From positions 1 through 39,159 of the forward strand of contig JAAEQF010000725.1 in NCBI GenBank assembly GCA_024231695.1: a DNA stretch of 39,159 nt, in the 5' to 3' direction. The notes under the pieces were generated by a model. It was not told where the DNA came from and searched no databases. It worked only from the letters and a program-made list of their open reading frames with translations. The stretch comes from FCB group bacterium (GTDB taxonomy: Bacteria; Zixibacteria; MSB-5A5; GN15; JAAZOE01). The stretch's first letter is position 1; each line of letters opens with the position of its first letter. The position numbers were made by a program, and so were the translations under genes. Of the stretch, positions 1-7,666 are shown piece after piece.

Positions 1-2
1 CA

Positions 3-98
3 AGAAGGGCGACCATCTGGCCGCCCTTCTCTATTTCCGTAGTCTGGGTCGTCCCAGACTTACACAATACTATAGTCGGGGTCGCCCTCGACCCCGAC
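3..98. repeat. Three consecutive short palindromes
   Basis: Three perfect inverted repeats lie back to back: a 9-bp stem at 3-11/22-30 (AGAAGGGCG), an 8-bp stem at 41-48/53-60 (AGTCTGGG, loop TCGT) and a 10-bp stem at 75-84/89-98 (GTCGGGGTCG, loop CCCT). They lie just downstream of the minus-strand fumarate reductase operon and may end its transcript. None has a convincing T-run on the minus strand, so they may instead be REP-like elements. The first stem resembles the GGC-rich terminators at 33378 and 34423. Confidence 0.55.
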
Positions 99-137
99 AT
101 TATCTGTGATGCCGAGTATCACTACCCAACATTCCTC

Positions 138-1808
138 TTACCTTAAACTACCCTCGTAGGTCGTCGTCAACTGCTTCGCCTTGACGTGTTCCAACGTATA
201 ATCCGGTAGCAGCATCGGTGCGATGCGGTCGGTCTCGACGCCTTCATCAACCATCTCTTTATGGAATTTGTTGACATGCTCGAGGTTCAATTTGCCGTCT
301 TCAGCACTGTTCTTGGCATACTCCGCCGCGCTCTTACCAGCTATTCGGCCATAGACCATAATATCCAGCAGAGAATTACCCATCAGACGATTCTCACCGT
401 GTGTACCGCCGCCCACTTCGCCACCCAGATAAAGACCCGGAACGCAGGTTGCGCCGTCAGATGTGAATTCAAGACCGCCATTCTGGTAATGCAACGTCGG
501 ATAAATCAGCATCGGTTCTTTACCGATATCGATGCCAAAGCGAGAATATAAGATATGCTTTCCGGGGAATTCCTTCTTCACATAACCTTCACCGAACATA
601 TTATCTAACATCGGACTATCTAACCAGACGCCGAACTTACCGGTCGGTGTGGGAACGCCCTTGCCCGTTTCGACGCATTCACGAATAATGCAAGCCGCTT
701 CGATGTCACGCGGTTCACGTTCGAAAACAAACTGGTTGCCATCGACGTTGACCAGATTGGAGCCAGCGCCGCGGAATTTTTCTGTAATCAGGATACCTTC
801 TGCCTGTTCCGGGAAAACGATCCCGGTCGGGTGATACTGAACTGTATGCAAGAAACAGACCGGCACACCCGCGCGATAGGCCATGACGATACCATCGGCG
901 GTCGCGCCATAATGATTGGTGGTCATGAAACCCTGAATATGCAGACGACCGCAGCCGCCGGTAGCCATGACCACAGCCTTGGCCTTGACGACCGTATATT
1001 CTTCGGTTTCCATGTTATACAGGACTGCTCCGGCACAATGGCCATGCTCATTGAGAATCAACTCCACTGCCGGAGAAAATTCGATCACCTGAATGTCGGC
1101 CGCCCGGTTGCGAGCTTCGTCGCGGACGGTGCGCATCATTTCCGCGCCGGTGATATCGGCCGCATAATGCATCCGCTTGCGTGAGGTTCCACCGCCATGG
1201 ATAGTCTTGAGCGTGCCATCGGGGTACTTGGAAAAGTTACAGCCCAGGCTCTCCAGCCATTTAATGGCATCGGGAGCCTTATTCGCCAGCGTTTCCACCA
1301 GTTCCGGCACATTTTTAAAATGTCCACCGCCCATGATATCGAGATAATGATAATAGGGGCTGTCTTTATGGCCTTTGGTCGCGGCCTGAATACCGCCCTC
1401 GGCCATCATCGTGTTGGCGTCGCCGTGACGAAGTTTGGTGGCCATGATAACCTTGTGGCCGTTTTCCTGCGCCAAAAGGGCCGCCGCTGTGCCCGAACCA
1501 CCGGCACCGATTACCAGCACGTCGGTTTCGTATTCGACCTTGCTCAGGTCGATATCGGCCGGATTGACCCGGCTTTTGGCCTCCAGTACATTGGCCATTT
1601 CGTGCGCGATCCGATACCCTTTGCTCGGTCCGACTTTAAGTTCCCGGCGTCCTTCTTCCTTGACATCCGGATGATGCTGAAGCATGTCCGCCCGTTCATC
1701 AAGGCTCAAGAACGGAACTTCTTCGTTGCGCTTTTTGCGCTCCACGCGTTCGGCGCGTGTCGATTCGACAACTTTTATCAGTTGTTTAAGTTCTTCTGGA
1801 TATGGCAT
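138..1808 (-). CDS. Fumarate reductase/succinate dehydrogenase flavoprotein subunit (Hdr-linked type)
   Basis: This 556-aa protein is the FAD-binding catalytic subunit that interconverts fumarate and succinate. It shows the dinucleotide-binding motif GAGGSG at residues 101-106, HPTG at 326-329, the RD pair expected at the catalytic arginine (R367-D368), HY at 440-441 and NRLMGNSLLD at 473-482. About 90 residues precede the FAD domain, an extension absent from E. coli SdhA/FrdA. In the segment equivalent to SHTxxAxGG, where SdhA/FrdA attach FAD covalently through His, this protein has N132 (ANTMMAEGG). Non-covalent FAD is therefore expected, as in soluble fumarate reductases and L-aspartate oxidase. 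It is the last gene of a four-gene operon, 34 bp after the iron-sulfur subunit, with GAGGT before the ATG. The in vivo direction (fumarate reduction or succinate oxidation) cannot be told from sequence. Confidence 0.93.
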   Translation of the reverse strand: MPYPEELKQLIKVVESTRAERVERKKRNEEVPFLSLDERADMLQHHPDVKEEGRRELKVGPSKGYRIAHEMANVLEAKSRVNPADIDLSKVEYETDVLVIGAGGSGTAAALLAQENGHKVIMATKLRHGDANTMMAEGGIQAATKGHKDSPYYHYLDIMGGGHFKNVPELVETLANKAPDAIKWLESLGCNFSKYPDGTLKTIHGGGTSRKRMHYAADITGAEMMRTVRDEARNRAADIQVIEFSPAVELILNEHGHCAGAVLYNMETEEYTVVKAKAVVMATGGCGRLHIQGFMTTNHYGATADGIVMAYRAGVPVCFLHTVQYHPTGIVFPEQAEGILITEKFRGAGSNLVNVDGNQFVFEREPRDIEAACIIRECVETGKGVPTPTGKFGVWLDSPMLDNMFGEGYVKKEFPGKHILYSRFGIDIGKEPMLIYPTLHYQNGGLEFTSDGATCVPGLYLGGEVGGGTHGENRLMGNSLLDIMVYGRIAGKSAAEYAKNSAEDGKLNLEHVNKFHKEMVDEGVETDRIAPMLLPDYTLEHVKAKQLTTTYEGSLR

Positions 1809-1842
1809 ATCAAACCTCTATTTTTCCGTTCTCTATTTCGAT

Positions 1843-2589
1843 TTAAAGGTGCTGGCTATCTTTCGGCGTCCAGTCCTCGCCCCCTACCGCCGGCTCCATC
1901 TCGCGCTCCTGATAGGTGGACTTGAGCGTTTCCAAATCCATCCCCTTCAACTGACCAAGGCCTTCTGTGAACCGTCCGGCATCGATATTGGCCGTCATCG
2001 TCTTCAGATGTTCGGCCGGAGGAGTCAGATAGGTTCCATTCAGACGGCGAGCCAACTGAGCGATATGATACTGCGGCAATTCACCCATGCAACGGCTGGC
2101 ACACAACCCGCATTGAATACAATCGAATGAAATCTCGGCCGCCGCCTTGATATCACCGCGCTTGAGAGCCGCGATATAGTCCATGACCTCGACGTCCATC
2201 GGACAGATCTTGGTACAGGCGTTGCAGGCCACACAGCGGAATAGTTCCGGATAAAGCGCGAAAACCTCTTCCGGTGTCCCCTGCAGGGTCTCGAAACTGT
2301 ACGTCCCGCGCAGAGCCGGATAAAAGGGCAGCTGCGTCAGATACATATCCGGTTCCACGACCGTCTGACAGGCCAGTCCCGAATAAATCTTATAATCCCC
2401 GGCTTTGCGATAAACGGTACTGCAGGCGCCACAGACGCCTCCGCGACAACCGCAGCCGCGAATATATTGGTACCCGGAATACTCCAGCGCTTTCATGATC
2501 GTCAGCGATTCGGGTACTTCGTACTTTTTCCCCATGACATAGATGGGGATCATTTTGGCTTCCACCTGTTTGGCTTCCGTGGTGCTCAT
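1843..2589 (-). CDS. Fumarate reductase/succinate dehydrogenase iron-sulfur subunit
   Basis: This 248-aa electron-transfer subunit should pass electrons between the Hdr-like subunits and the flavoprotein. A plant-type [2Fe-2S] site is formed from C46/C48, C53, C56 and C74. Two ferredoxin-type motifs follow, CxxCxxCxxxCP at 119-129 and CxxCxxCxxxC at 157-167. The last motif has four closely spaced cysteines, so two [4Fe-4S] clusters are likely instead of the [4Fe-4S] plus [3Fe-4S] pair of classical SdhB. That fits thiol:fumarate-reductase-like enzymes. It sits between the HdrB-like gene (46 bp upstream) and the flavoprotein gene, with GAGGTT ahead of the ATG. Confidence 0.92.
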   Translation of the reverse strand: MSTTEAKQVEAKMIPIYVMGKKYEVPESLTIMKALEYSGYQYIRGCGCRGGVCGACSTVYRKAGDYKIYSGLACQTVVEPDMYLTQLPFYPALRGTYSFETLQGTPEEVFALYPELFRCVACNACTKICPMDVEVMDYIAALKRGDIKAAAEISFDCIQCGLCASRCMGELPQYHIAQLARRLNGTYLTPPAEHLKTMTANIDAGRFTEGLGQLKGMDLETLKSTYQEREMEPAVGGEDWTPKDSQHL

Positions 2590-2635
2590 AATAACCTCTT
2601 AACCTCTATATCAAATTTCTATTTTCTAAGCCAGA

Positions 2636-3523
2636 TTAGCCGGCCGCCTTCAACAGGTTCTTATCCTGTAAAAGCTTGGCCGAACTTTCCCGATTCAACT
2701 CCAAATGCAAATCATCGCCGCCGACTCCCAGAGCCACGGCCAGAAGCTGAGTGAAATAATAAACCGGGACATCCTTCATCCCCTCGAACTTGCCCATCAT
2801 CTCATCCTGCTTTTTGCCCAGGTTGTAATCACACAAGGGACAGGCCAGAGCCAATGCTTCCGCTCCGTGCCCGGTGGCATCGGTCAGGATATCATGCGAC
2901 AACGACAGCGCCGCTTCAGGGTTGCCGAGGATCTGATAGGTTCCACAACATTCGATAGCCGCCGGGAAATCGACAACATCGGCCCCCAGCGCCTGTAAAA
3001 ACTGATGTAACACTTGCGGATTGTCGGGTGTATCGACGGCTACATCGCGCGGACGCAAAAGCGTACAGCCGTAATATGGCGCAACCTTCAAACCGGCCAG
3101 CGGAACTTTGACCTTTTCTTTCAACTTGTCCCAGCCGTATTCGTCGCGGAGATAATCCAACAGATGAACGACTTTGACTTCACCGGCGTAATCAATCTCT
3201 TCGTCCATGAAATCATTGATCGTTTTGCGCTTTTCCTCGTCGTTTTTCATCAGTTCGTTGGCTCGCGCCAATGTATTGTAACACATGGAACAAAGAGTCA
3301 AAACGGTATCATGCCCGCGTTCCTTGACCCGGATCAGGTCGCGCACCGGAGCCACGACATGGATCAGATCGTCATCGGCCAGCGAATAGACCGCTCCGCA
3401 ACAGTTCCAGCGCGGCAATTCCTCGATTTCGATTCCGAGTGATTCCAGCGAGGCCAGCATTGCCGTTTCCAGGTTTTTGGCCCGGGTTTTAAGCGTACAT
3501 CCGGGATAATAACTGATTTTCAT
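2636..3523 (-). CDS. Heterodisulfide reductase subunit B-like protein (two CCG domains)
   Basis: This 295-aa protein has two cysteine-rich CCG domains. The first has C9, C41-C42-G and C78xxC81; the second has C153, C192-C193-G and C228xxC231. In HdrB these motifs bind noncubane [4Fe-4S] clusters that reduce a disulfide, and in type-E succinate:quinone reductases the same family acts as the anchor or quinone-reactive subunit. No transmembrane segment is visible, so association with the membrane would be peripheral. The ATG at 3523 is preferred over the GTG at 3532 because GAGGTG, overlapping the stop of the preceding gene, is well spaced for the ATG. The tight coupling suggests a stoichiometric complex with the HdrC-like protein. 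The physiological partner (quinone, thiol or other carrier) is unknown. Confidence 0.9.
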   Translation of the reverse strand: MKISYYPGCTLKTRAKNLETAMLASLESLGIEIEELPRWNCCGAVYSLADDDLIHVVAPVRDLIRVKERGHDTVLTLCSMCYNTLARANELMKNDEEKRKTINDFMDEEIDYAGEVKVVHLLDYLRDEYGWDKLKEKVKVPLAGLKVAPYYGCTLLRPRDVAVDTPDNPQVLHQFLQALGADVVDFPAAIECCGTYQILGNPEAALSLSHDILTDATGHGAEALALACPLCDYNLGKKQDEMMGKFEGMKDVPVYYFTQLLAVALGVGGDDLHLELNRESSAKLLQDKNLLKAAG

Positions 3524-3533
3524 AGATTTCACC

Positions 3534-3941
3534 TCACCCGGTCAGCTTGCGAAAACCGGATACCATCGCGATCTGCGGCAGATCGATCACTTCTTCGGGC
3601 TGAAGATTCGACGGTTCGATTTGATTAACGTTCCGGCGCAACACGACTTGCCGCAGCGCCTCCATAATCTTGGGAATATCAATGCCGCGCGGACAACGGA
3701 CTTCACAGGTGTGACAGGAAGCGCAGACCCAGTGAGTGTTGACTTCCTCCAACGCCGCCACCTGACCCAACTGCAACAAGGCCATCAGTTTGCGTGGCGT
3801 GGCGTTTATATGCGCATTCATCGGACATGATCCGGCGCAGGTCCCGCATTGAAAACATTGATTGAAATTCTCACCGCTGATATCTCTAATCCGGCGCATG
3901 AAAGTCCCATCAACGGTTCGTTTGGAAATTATTATCGCCAT
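3534..3941 (-). CDS. Heterodisulfide reductase subunit C-like ferredoxin protein
   Basis: This 135-aa protein has two CxxCxxCxxxCP motifs, at C29/C32/C35/C39 and C73/C76/C79/C83. Together with the FNQCFQCGTCAGSCPM context, this matches HdrC, which carries electrons to HdrB. It is the first gene of the operon hdrC-like, hdrB-like, iron-sulfur subunit, flavoprotein. No hdrA-like flavoprotein or membrane cytochrome is encoded next to it, so electrons must enter from a protein encoded elsewhere or from a quinone or thiol via the CCG protein. GAGGT precedes the ATG, and a promoter lies about 150 nt upstream at 4098-4125. Confidence 0.9.
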   Translation of the reverse strand: MAIIISKRTVDGTFMRRIRDISGENFNQCFQCGTCAGSCPMNAHINATPRKLMALLQLGQVAALEEVNTHWVCASCHTCEVRCPRGIDIPKIMEALRQVVLRRNVNQIEPSNLQPEEVIDLPQIAMVSGFRKLTG

Positions 3942-4301
3942 AGGTACCTCTCACATAGGTGACAATTGGCTTTGGTACTATATGTTATCCCTTTGCGTTG
4001 GTGGCTCATAAAAGGGCCGAAGATCTTTTGCAAAGGTCCGACATTGTCATTACCTTCGTGAATATTTTCACAAAACAGTGCTACCTATCAAGGGTTTAAT
4101 ATACAAAAGACGGCTTTAAAATCAACAACTTTGCTGATTTTTCCACAAGTTTTTGCTGATTTGTGGCCGTTTTTAGCCCTGTTAAGATTAGTATAGGACA
4201 ATGATTATGCTGTTACGAGGTCAATAATCAGGTTAAACACGCGTAAGCGATAAAGTGGCTCCGCCTGTGATCGTAATTTTTACAATACGCAATAATAATA
4301 C
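3942..4301. other. Divergent intergenic region, no gene seen
   Basis: This 360-bp AT-rich stretch lies between the minus-strand Hdr/fumarate reductase operon and the plus-strand Pro-rich/radical SAM unit. It contains the operon's promoter (annotated separately) and about 150 nt of untranslated leader toward 3941. I see no coding frame with a ribosome-binding site and no recognisable riboswitch. Confidence 0.6.
4098..4125 (-). promoter_or_regulatory. Promoter of the Hdr/fumarate reductase operon
   Basis: On the minus strand TTGATT (4120-4125) and TATATT (4098-4103) are separated by 16 bp. The start would fall near 4091 and give a leader of about 150 nt before the ATG at 3941. The same -10 hexamer recurs in the other promoters of the window. 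Confidence 0.6.
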
Positions 4302-4329
4302 TTGACATTGGGTAGTAATAATCTATATT
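4302..4329 (+). promoter_or_regulatory. Promoter of the Pro-rich/radical SAM unit
   Basis: A consensus TTGACA (4302-4307) is followed after 16 bp by TATATT (4324-4329). Transcription from near 4336 would make a leader of about 180 nt before the ATG at 4516. Confidence 0.65.
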
Positions 4330-4478
4330 GGTTACTTAATCGCTCTACTATTACGGACTCTTTTCATTGTGTTGCCTATATTACGGGAGGGGTAATATTG
4401 TCCTTTGGCAATTTACGACCTGGTTTCGTATTTGATGACCACACTATACAAGGGACTAATAAGAGGCCCATATTAAAG

Positions 4479-4498
4479 GGAATTATTTGAATAATTCC
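4479..4498 (+). promoter_or_regulatory. Leader hairpin next to the ribosome-binding site
   Basis: A perfect 8-bp inverted repeat (GGAATTAT, loop TTGA, ATAATTCC) ends just before the AAGGAG ribosome-binding site of the gene at 4516. It sits at the end of a long untranslated leader and could affect translation. The stem is AT-rich and so only moderately stable. Confidence 0.4.
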
Positions 4499-4515
4499 TA
4501 AGAAAGGAGAGTTAA

Positions 4516-5196
4516 ATGTCGTTAACTATTGATTCGCTGTATCGGCAGAACCTTGAGTTGCAGGATCGGCTTCGTGTTCTTGAAGACACATTGCAAAGGA
4601 TAAAGCCGGGACAATGGACTGATCCGCCACCTTTCGATCGTAGTCGCTATGCAAGCCGGGATTATGTAACCGACCCACCGCCCGATCAATTTCAGACCAA
4701 TCCGATTGTCGATCCGGCTCCCTATGATTTTCGCCACCGCTACTGTGGGTGTCCTTATCATCGGCATTGGCCCCTGTGGCCCCCGTGGCCACCGCCGTAT
4801 GCTGACCCGGTGCCAATGGACGCCTCCCGACGTGCGTTCACTCAATCAGACGCTCGGGAAAAAATGATGTGGCCCCAACCGATACCATGGGATCCGATGC
4901 CCTTTGAGTATTTCCGCATCCCGATAGTTGATTTGATTCGCAAATTCCGGGGAAGCGATAAGATCACTATCGACAATATTGCCGATCTTCGAATAGTCGA
5001 TTTGATTCCCGGAATTATACCTGGCGGTGGTGTAACAGATCCGGGGCCTGAGGACTGGTCGCGACTTTCCAAAGCCGACCTGGAAGCCACCCATCACCGG
5101 ATTAACTCTGAACTGATTCGATTGAAATCGCTGGAAAAAAGAATATCCGAAATGGTGATTGTCGGCAATAAGGCCAAAGGCGGGAAAAGGAAATAG
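4516..5196 (+). CDS. Proline/tryptophan-rich protein of unknown function
   Basis: I do not recognise this 226-aa protein. A predicted coiled coil at about residues 5-30 is followed by a proline-rich part (36-130) with repeated DP/PPP turns. A short C-G-C-P, H/W/P-dense patch at 77-95 contains two Cys and several Trp, His and Pro. The motif I(R)IVDLI occurs at 135-141 and again at 158-164. A second charged coiled coil (about 183-213) ends in a basic tail. There is no signal peptide or transmembrane segment, so it should be cytoplasmic. AAGGAG lies 7 nt before the ATG. The radical SAM gene starts 24 bp downstream, so the two are very likely co-transcribed, and this protein may be its substrate or partner. 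That role is an inference from position and composition alone. Confidence 0.8.
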   Translation: MSLTIDSLYRQNLELQDRLRVLEDTLQRIKPGQWTDPPPFDRSRYASRDYVTDPPPDQFQTNPIVDPAPYDFRHRYCGCPYHRHWPLWPPWPPPYADPVPMDASRRAFTQSDAREKMMWPQPIPWDPMPFEYFRIPIVDLIRKFRGSDKITIDNIADLRIVDLIPGIIPGGGVTDPGPEDWSRLSKADLEATHHRINSELIRLKSLEKRISEMVIVGNKAKGGKRK

Positions 5197-5219
5197 TAAT
5201 CCCTTGAGAGGAACATCAA

Positions 5220-6797
5220 ATGAGTCGAAAGATTAGGACGGGAAAAACGAATATTCTTCTGATCGGATTTCAGGATCAGGATAACCTTGGATTGCGATCG
5301 TTAATGTCATCGGTTATGAAAGCAGGTTTTTCTGCTAATATCGTTACCTATCCCATCGAAGCGGCTCAATTGATGGTTTTAATTGCAAGCGAGAAGCCTG
5401 ATATTATAGGCTTCTCGCTGATTTTTCAATACCTGTCACGGGAATTTGGTTCGCTTATAACTACTCTTCGCAATAATGGGATTGAGGCTCATATAACTAT
5501 GGGAGGACATTATCCAAGTTTTGAATATGAGGAAATACTGCACAGTTTTCCGGGATTGGATTCAATTGTCAGATTCGAAGGGGAAGCGACTTTAGTCGAA
5601 TTGATGCAGAAAATAAGTATTGGAGCTGACTGGAAAACAATTCGCGGCATTGCCTACAGCGATGAAGGCAAGATCGTAGCTACTCCCCTGCGTCCACTGA
5701 TTAACCTCGAAAAAACTCCTCTCCCTTACAGAGGTGATATAGATTACAGCTCTCAAGAAATGCCAATGGCTTCTATTCTTGGGAGTCGCGGTTGTCCCAT
5801 GAAATGCAGCTTTTGCAGTATTCGCCCATTCTACGAAACTCCCGATGGACCGATCAAACGATACCGCCCCCCCTCATCTATTGTCGAAGAGATAGAGCAG
5901 TTATATCACAAACGAGGTGTGACTATTTTCCTTTTTCAGGACGATGATTTCCTGGCGGGAGGGCGTAGAGCCCGTGATTGGGCGACAGATATTGCTGAGG
6001 GTATCCGCAAAGCAGATTTGGTAGGTAAGGTTGCTTTCAAAATCAGTTGCCGATCAGATGAAATTCGCAAAGATACTATTGCCTGTCTGAAAGCGGGCGG
6101 GTTAACTCATGTGTATATGGGAGTGGAATCAGGAGATGAACAGGGCCTAAGGAATATGAACAAAAAACTTACACCCGATACCCATCTAAGGGCGGGAGAA
6201 ATATTAAGGTCATTAGATATATCTTTTGATTTTGGGTTCATGCTCCTTGATCCTTACAGCACTTTCGAAAGTACTAAAAATAATATTGATTTCCTTGAAG
6301 AGTTTACAGGAGATGGCTGGTCTGCGGCAAGTTTCTGCCGCATGCTCCCCTACGCCGGTACTCCAATTAAAGAGAAGCTTGTAGCAGAGAATCGGCTGAA
6401 AGGGACTGCCTTCGAACCGGATTATCATTTTCTCGAACCTCGTCTCGATTATTTTTATGAGTGGATGTTAGGGACTTTTTACGAACGCAATTTTACGAAT
6501 ACCGGACTTTGCCATATTCTGAAAATTTTACTGTTTAAACTCCAGTTAAAACTCAATACACACAATCGCTTCACCCCATCCGAAAAATCTTATGCCCGGC
6601 ATTTGACGGCAGTTGCCAATGGGGTTGCTTTTTATACTCTGAAATCAGCGATTACTTATATTCAAGGACGTTCGTTGAAGGATCTTGAAAACGACCATGA
6701 TTACCTAAAGAATCTGACCCGCAATGAACTGGCGGAAGAACAAAAATTGATTAATGAAGCCTCAGCCTTTTACTCATCAATAGTGATGAAAAGATAA
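5220..6797 (+). CDS. B12-binding domain radical SAM protein
   Basis: This 525-aa enzyme has an N-terminal cobalamin-binding-type Rossmann domain (about residues 10-135, with MGGHYPSF near 94-101 and RFEGEATL near 118-125). The radical SAM core carries CxxxCxxC at C192, C196 and C199, the ligands of the [4Fe-4S] cluster that cleaves S-adenosylmethionine. A helical C-terminal region of about 140 residues is not assigned. Members of this superfamily methylate or rearrange unactivated carbons in natural products, peptides and cofactors; the substrate here is unknown. It follows the Pro/Trp-rich gene by 24 bp with GAGAGG before its ATG, and a terminator lies downstream at 6908. The coding sequence is visibly more AT-rich than most neighbours, compatible with acquisition by transfer. 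Confidence 0.88.
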   Translation: MSRKIRTGKTNILLIGFQDQDNLGLRSLMSSVMKAGFSANIVTYPIEAAQLMVLIASEKPDIIGFSLIFQYLSREFGSLITTLRNNGIEAHITMGGHYPSFEYEEILHSFPGLDSIVRFEGEATLVELMQKISIGADWKTIRGIAYSDEGKIVATPLRPLINLEKTPLPYRGDIDYSSQEMPMASILGSRGCPMKCSFCSIRPFYETPDGPIKRYRPPSSIVEEIEQLYHKRGVTIFLFQDDDFLAGGRRARDWATDIAEGIRKADLVGKVAFKISCRSDEIRKDTIACLKAGGLTHVYMGVESGDEQGLRNMNKKLTPDTHLRAGEILRSLDISFDFGFMLLDPYSTFESTKNNIDFLEEFTGDGWSAASFCRMLPYAGTPIKEKLVAENRLKGTAFEPDYHFLEPRLDYFYEWMLGTFYERNFTNTGLCHILKILLFKLQLKLNTHNRFTPSEKSYARHLTAVANGVAFYTLKSAITYIQGRSLKDLENDHDYLKNLTRNELAEEQKLINEASAFYSSIVMKR

Positions 6798-6907
6798 TTC
6801 ACAGGCACCGCAACCATTGCCGGGTGCCCCTCGCCTTCAGGCTTGGGTGTAAATATCTACCACTAAATGACACTTGTTACCCTGACTTTGTTTTGGGACA
6901 GTACCCC

Positions 6908-6937
6908 ACCCATTGGATGGGTTTTGTTTTTGTTTTG
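6908..6937 (+). terminator. Intrinsic terminator of the radical SAM unit
   Basis: A 6-bp stem (ACCCAT/ATGGGT, 3-nt loop) is followed by the T-rich run TTTGTTTTTGTTTTG. It lies 110 bp after the radical SAM stop codon. Confidence 0.75.
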
Positions 6938-7605
6938 CTATCTTTGATATTGAATGACAATTTCGCTACATAATCGCTACTGATCCCGAACTCGCCTCAT
7001 TAAGTAAAAAATAAGACGAACGGCCTATAAATATGCCTATTAAGAAAATGAAACAGATTCACACTTTCGCCTTAACTCATACACCACAATACTTTTACAG
7101 GCTAAACGGCAATGTTTTTAATCGGTGTGAGAAGTGTGTCCCAGCATCAGCATGAAAACTTTTTTTGGGACCCCCTAAAAATGAGCGACCAAAGCCAAAT
7201 TCCCAAAAACCTAAAGTCTGGCAAGATGTTAGAAGTCTCAATTTTATGGCAGGTGTATGACTATGTGCCTGAAGGCCTGAGATTGCCACGTCGGACTTCG
7301 GGGCTGTCGCCCCTTCGCCCTCCTCGCAATGACAACGGAGGTAATGGATTGCCTTACCGATGGGCCGGGTTATGGTTATCAACACGACAGTCAAAGAGCG
7401 GCGATGCCGTAAAAAATATGAACGAACCCAAAACGAACCCATCGCCTTACCCACTACGCGGCTGTCACTTACAGGAGATTTGGCTTTTTTGGCTTTTCGA
7501 AACGAACCCACGCACTCGTGCGCTCCCTGTTCGGCCGGCTTCGCTTGCCTCACTATGGGCATATATTGGGGTCATACTGGCGACAGCCAAAAAGTGGCGA
7601 GCCAC
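6938..7605. other. Non-coding, repeat-rich spacer
   Basis: No credible gene lies in this stretch of roughly 670 bp. The open frames present lack ribosome-binding sites, and their translations resemble products of intergenic repeats. It holds an interspersed palindromic repeat (7279-7333) and a region with repeated GAACGAACCC-like words around 7420-7510. No transposase remnant was recognised. Confidence 0.6.
7279..7333 (-). repeat. Interspersed GTCATTGCGAGG...GGCAATCTC-type repeat
   Basis: On the minus strand this reads TGTCATTGCGAGG ... GGCAATCTCA and encloses a GGGGC/GCCCC hairpin. From memory, elements of the form GTCATTGCGAGG-N-GCAATCTC are dispersed in intergenic regions of many unrelated bacteria. 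Only one copy is in this window, so its dispersal here is not shown. Confidence 0.55.
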
Positions 7606-7641
7606 AAAAAATACCCACCCGTCCATGATGGACGGGCGGGT
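7606..7641 (-). terminator. Intrinsic terminator of the 1462-aa secreted protein gene
   Basis: On the minus strand a long stem (ACCCGCCCGTCCA, 3-nt loop, TGGACGGGTGGGT) is followed by ATTTTTTG. It starts 25 bp after the stop codon at 7667. The stem is strong with one mismatch. Confidence 0.85.
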
Positions 7642-7666
7642 AGGTAAAAGTGATTAGGCTATGTCT

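Noticed and set aside
4230-4290. Possible c-di-GMP (GEMM-like) riboswitch from CACGCG...AAAG...CCGCCTG words
   Set aside because: The conserved core and the two hairpins do not align, and the segment lies upstream of the promoter at 4302, so it is not in the transcript.
4302-4490. 62-codon open frame upstream of the Pro-rich gene
   Set aside because: It starts within the -35 element of a strong promoter, lacks a ribosome-binding site and reads through the predicted leader.
7112-7657. Open frames of 95-181 codons in the spacer
   Set aside because: Their translations look like products of intergenic repeats, several frames are open at once, and none has a start signal.
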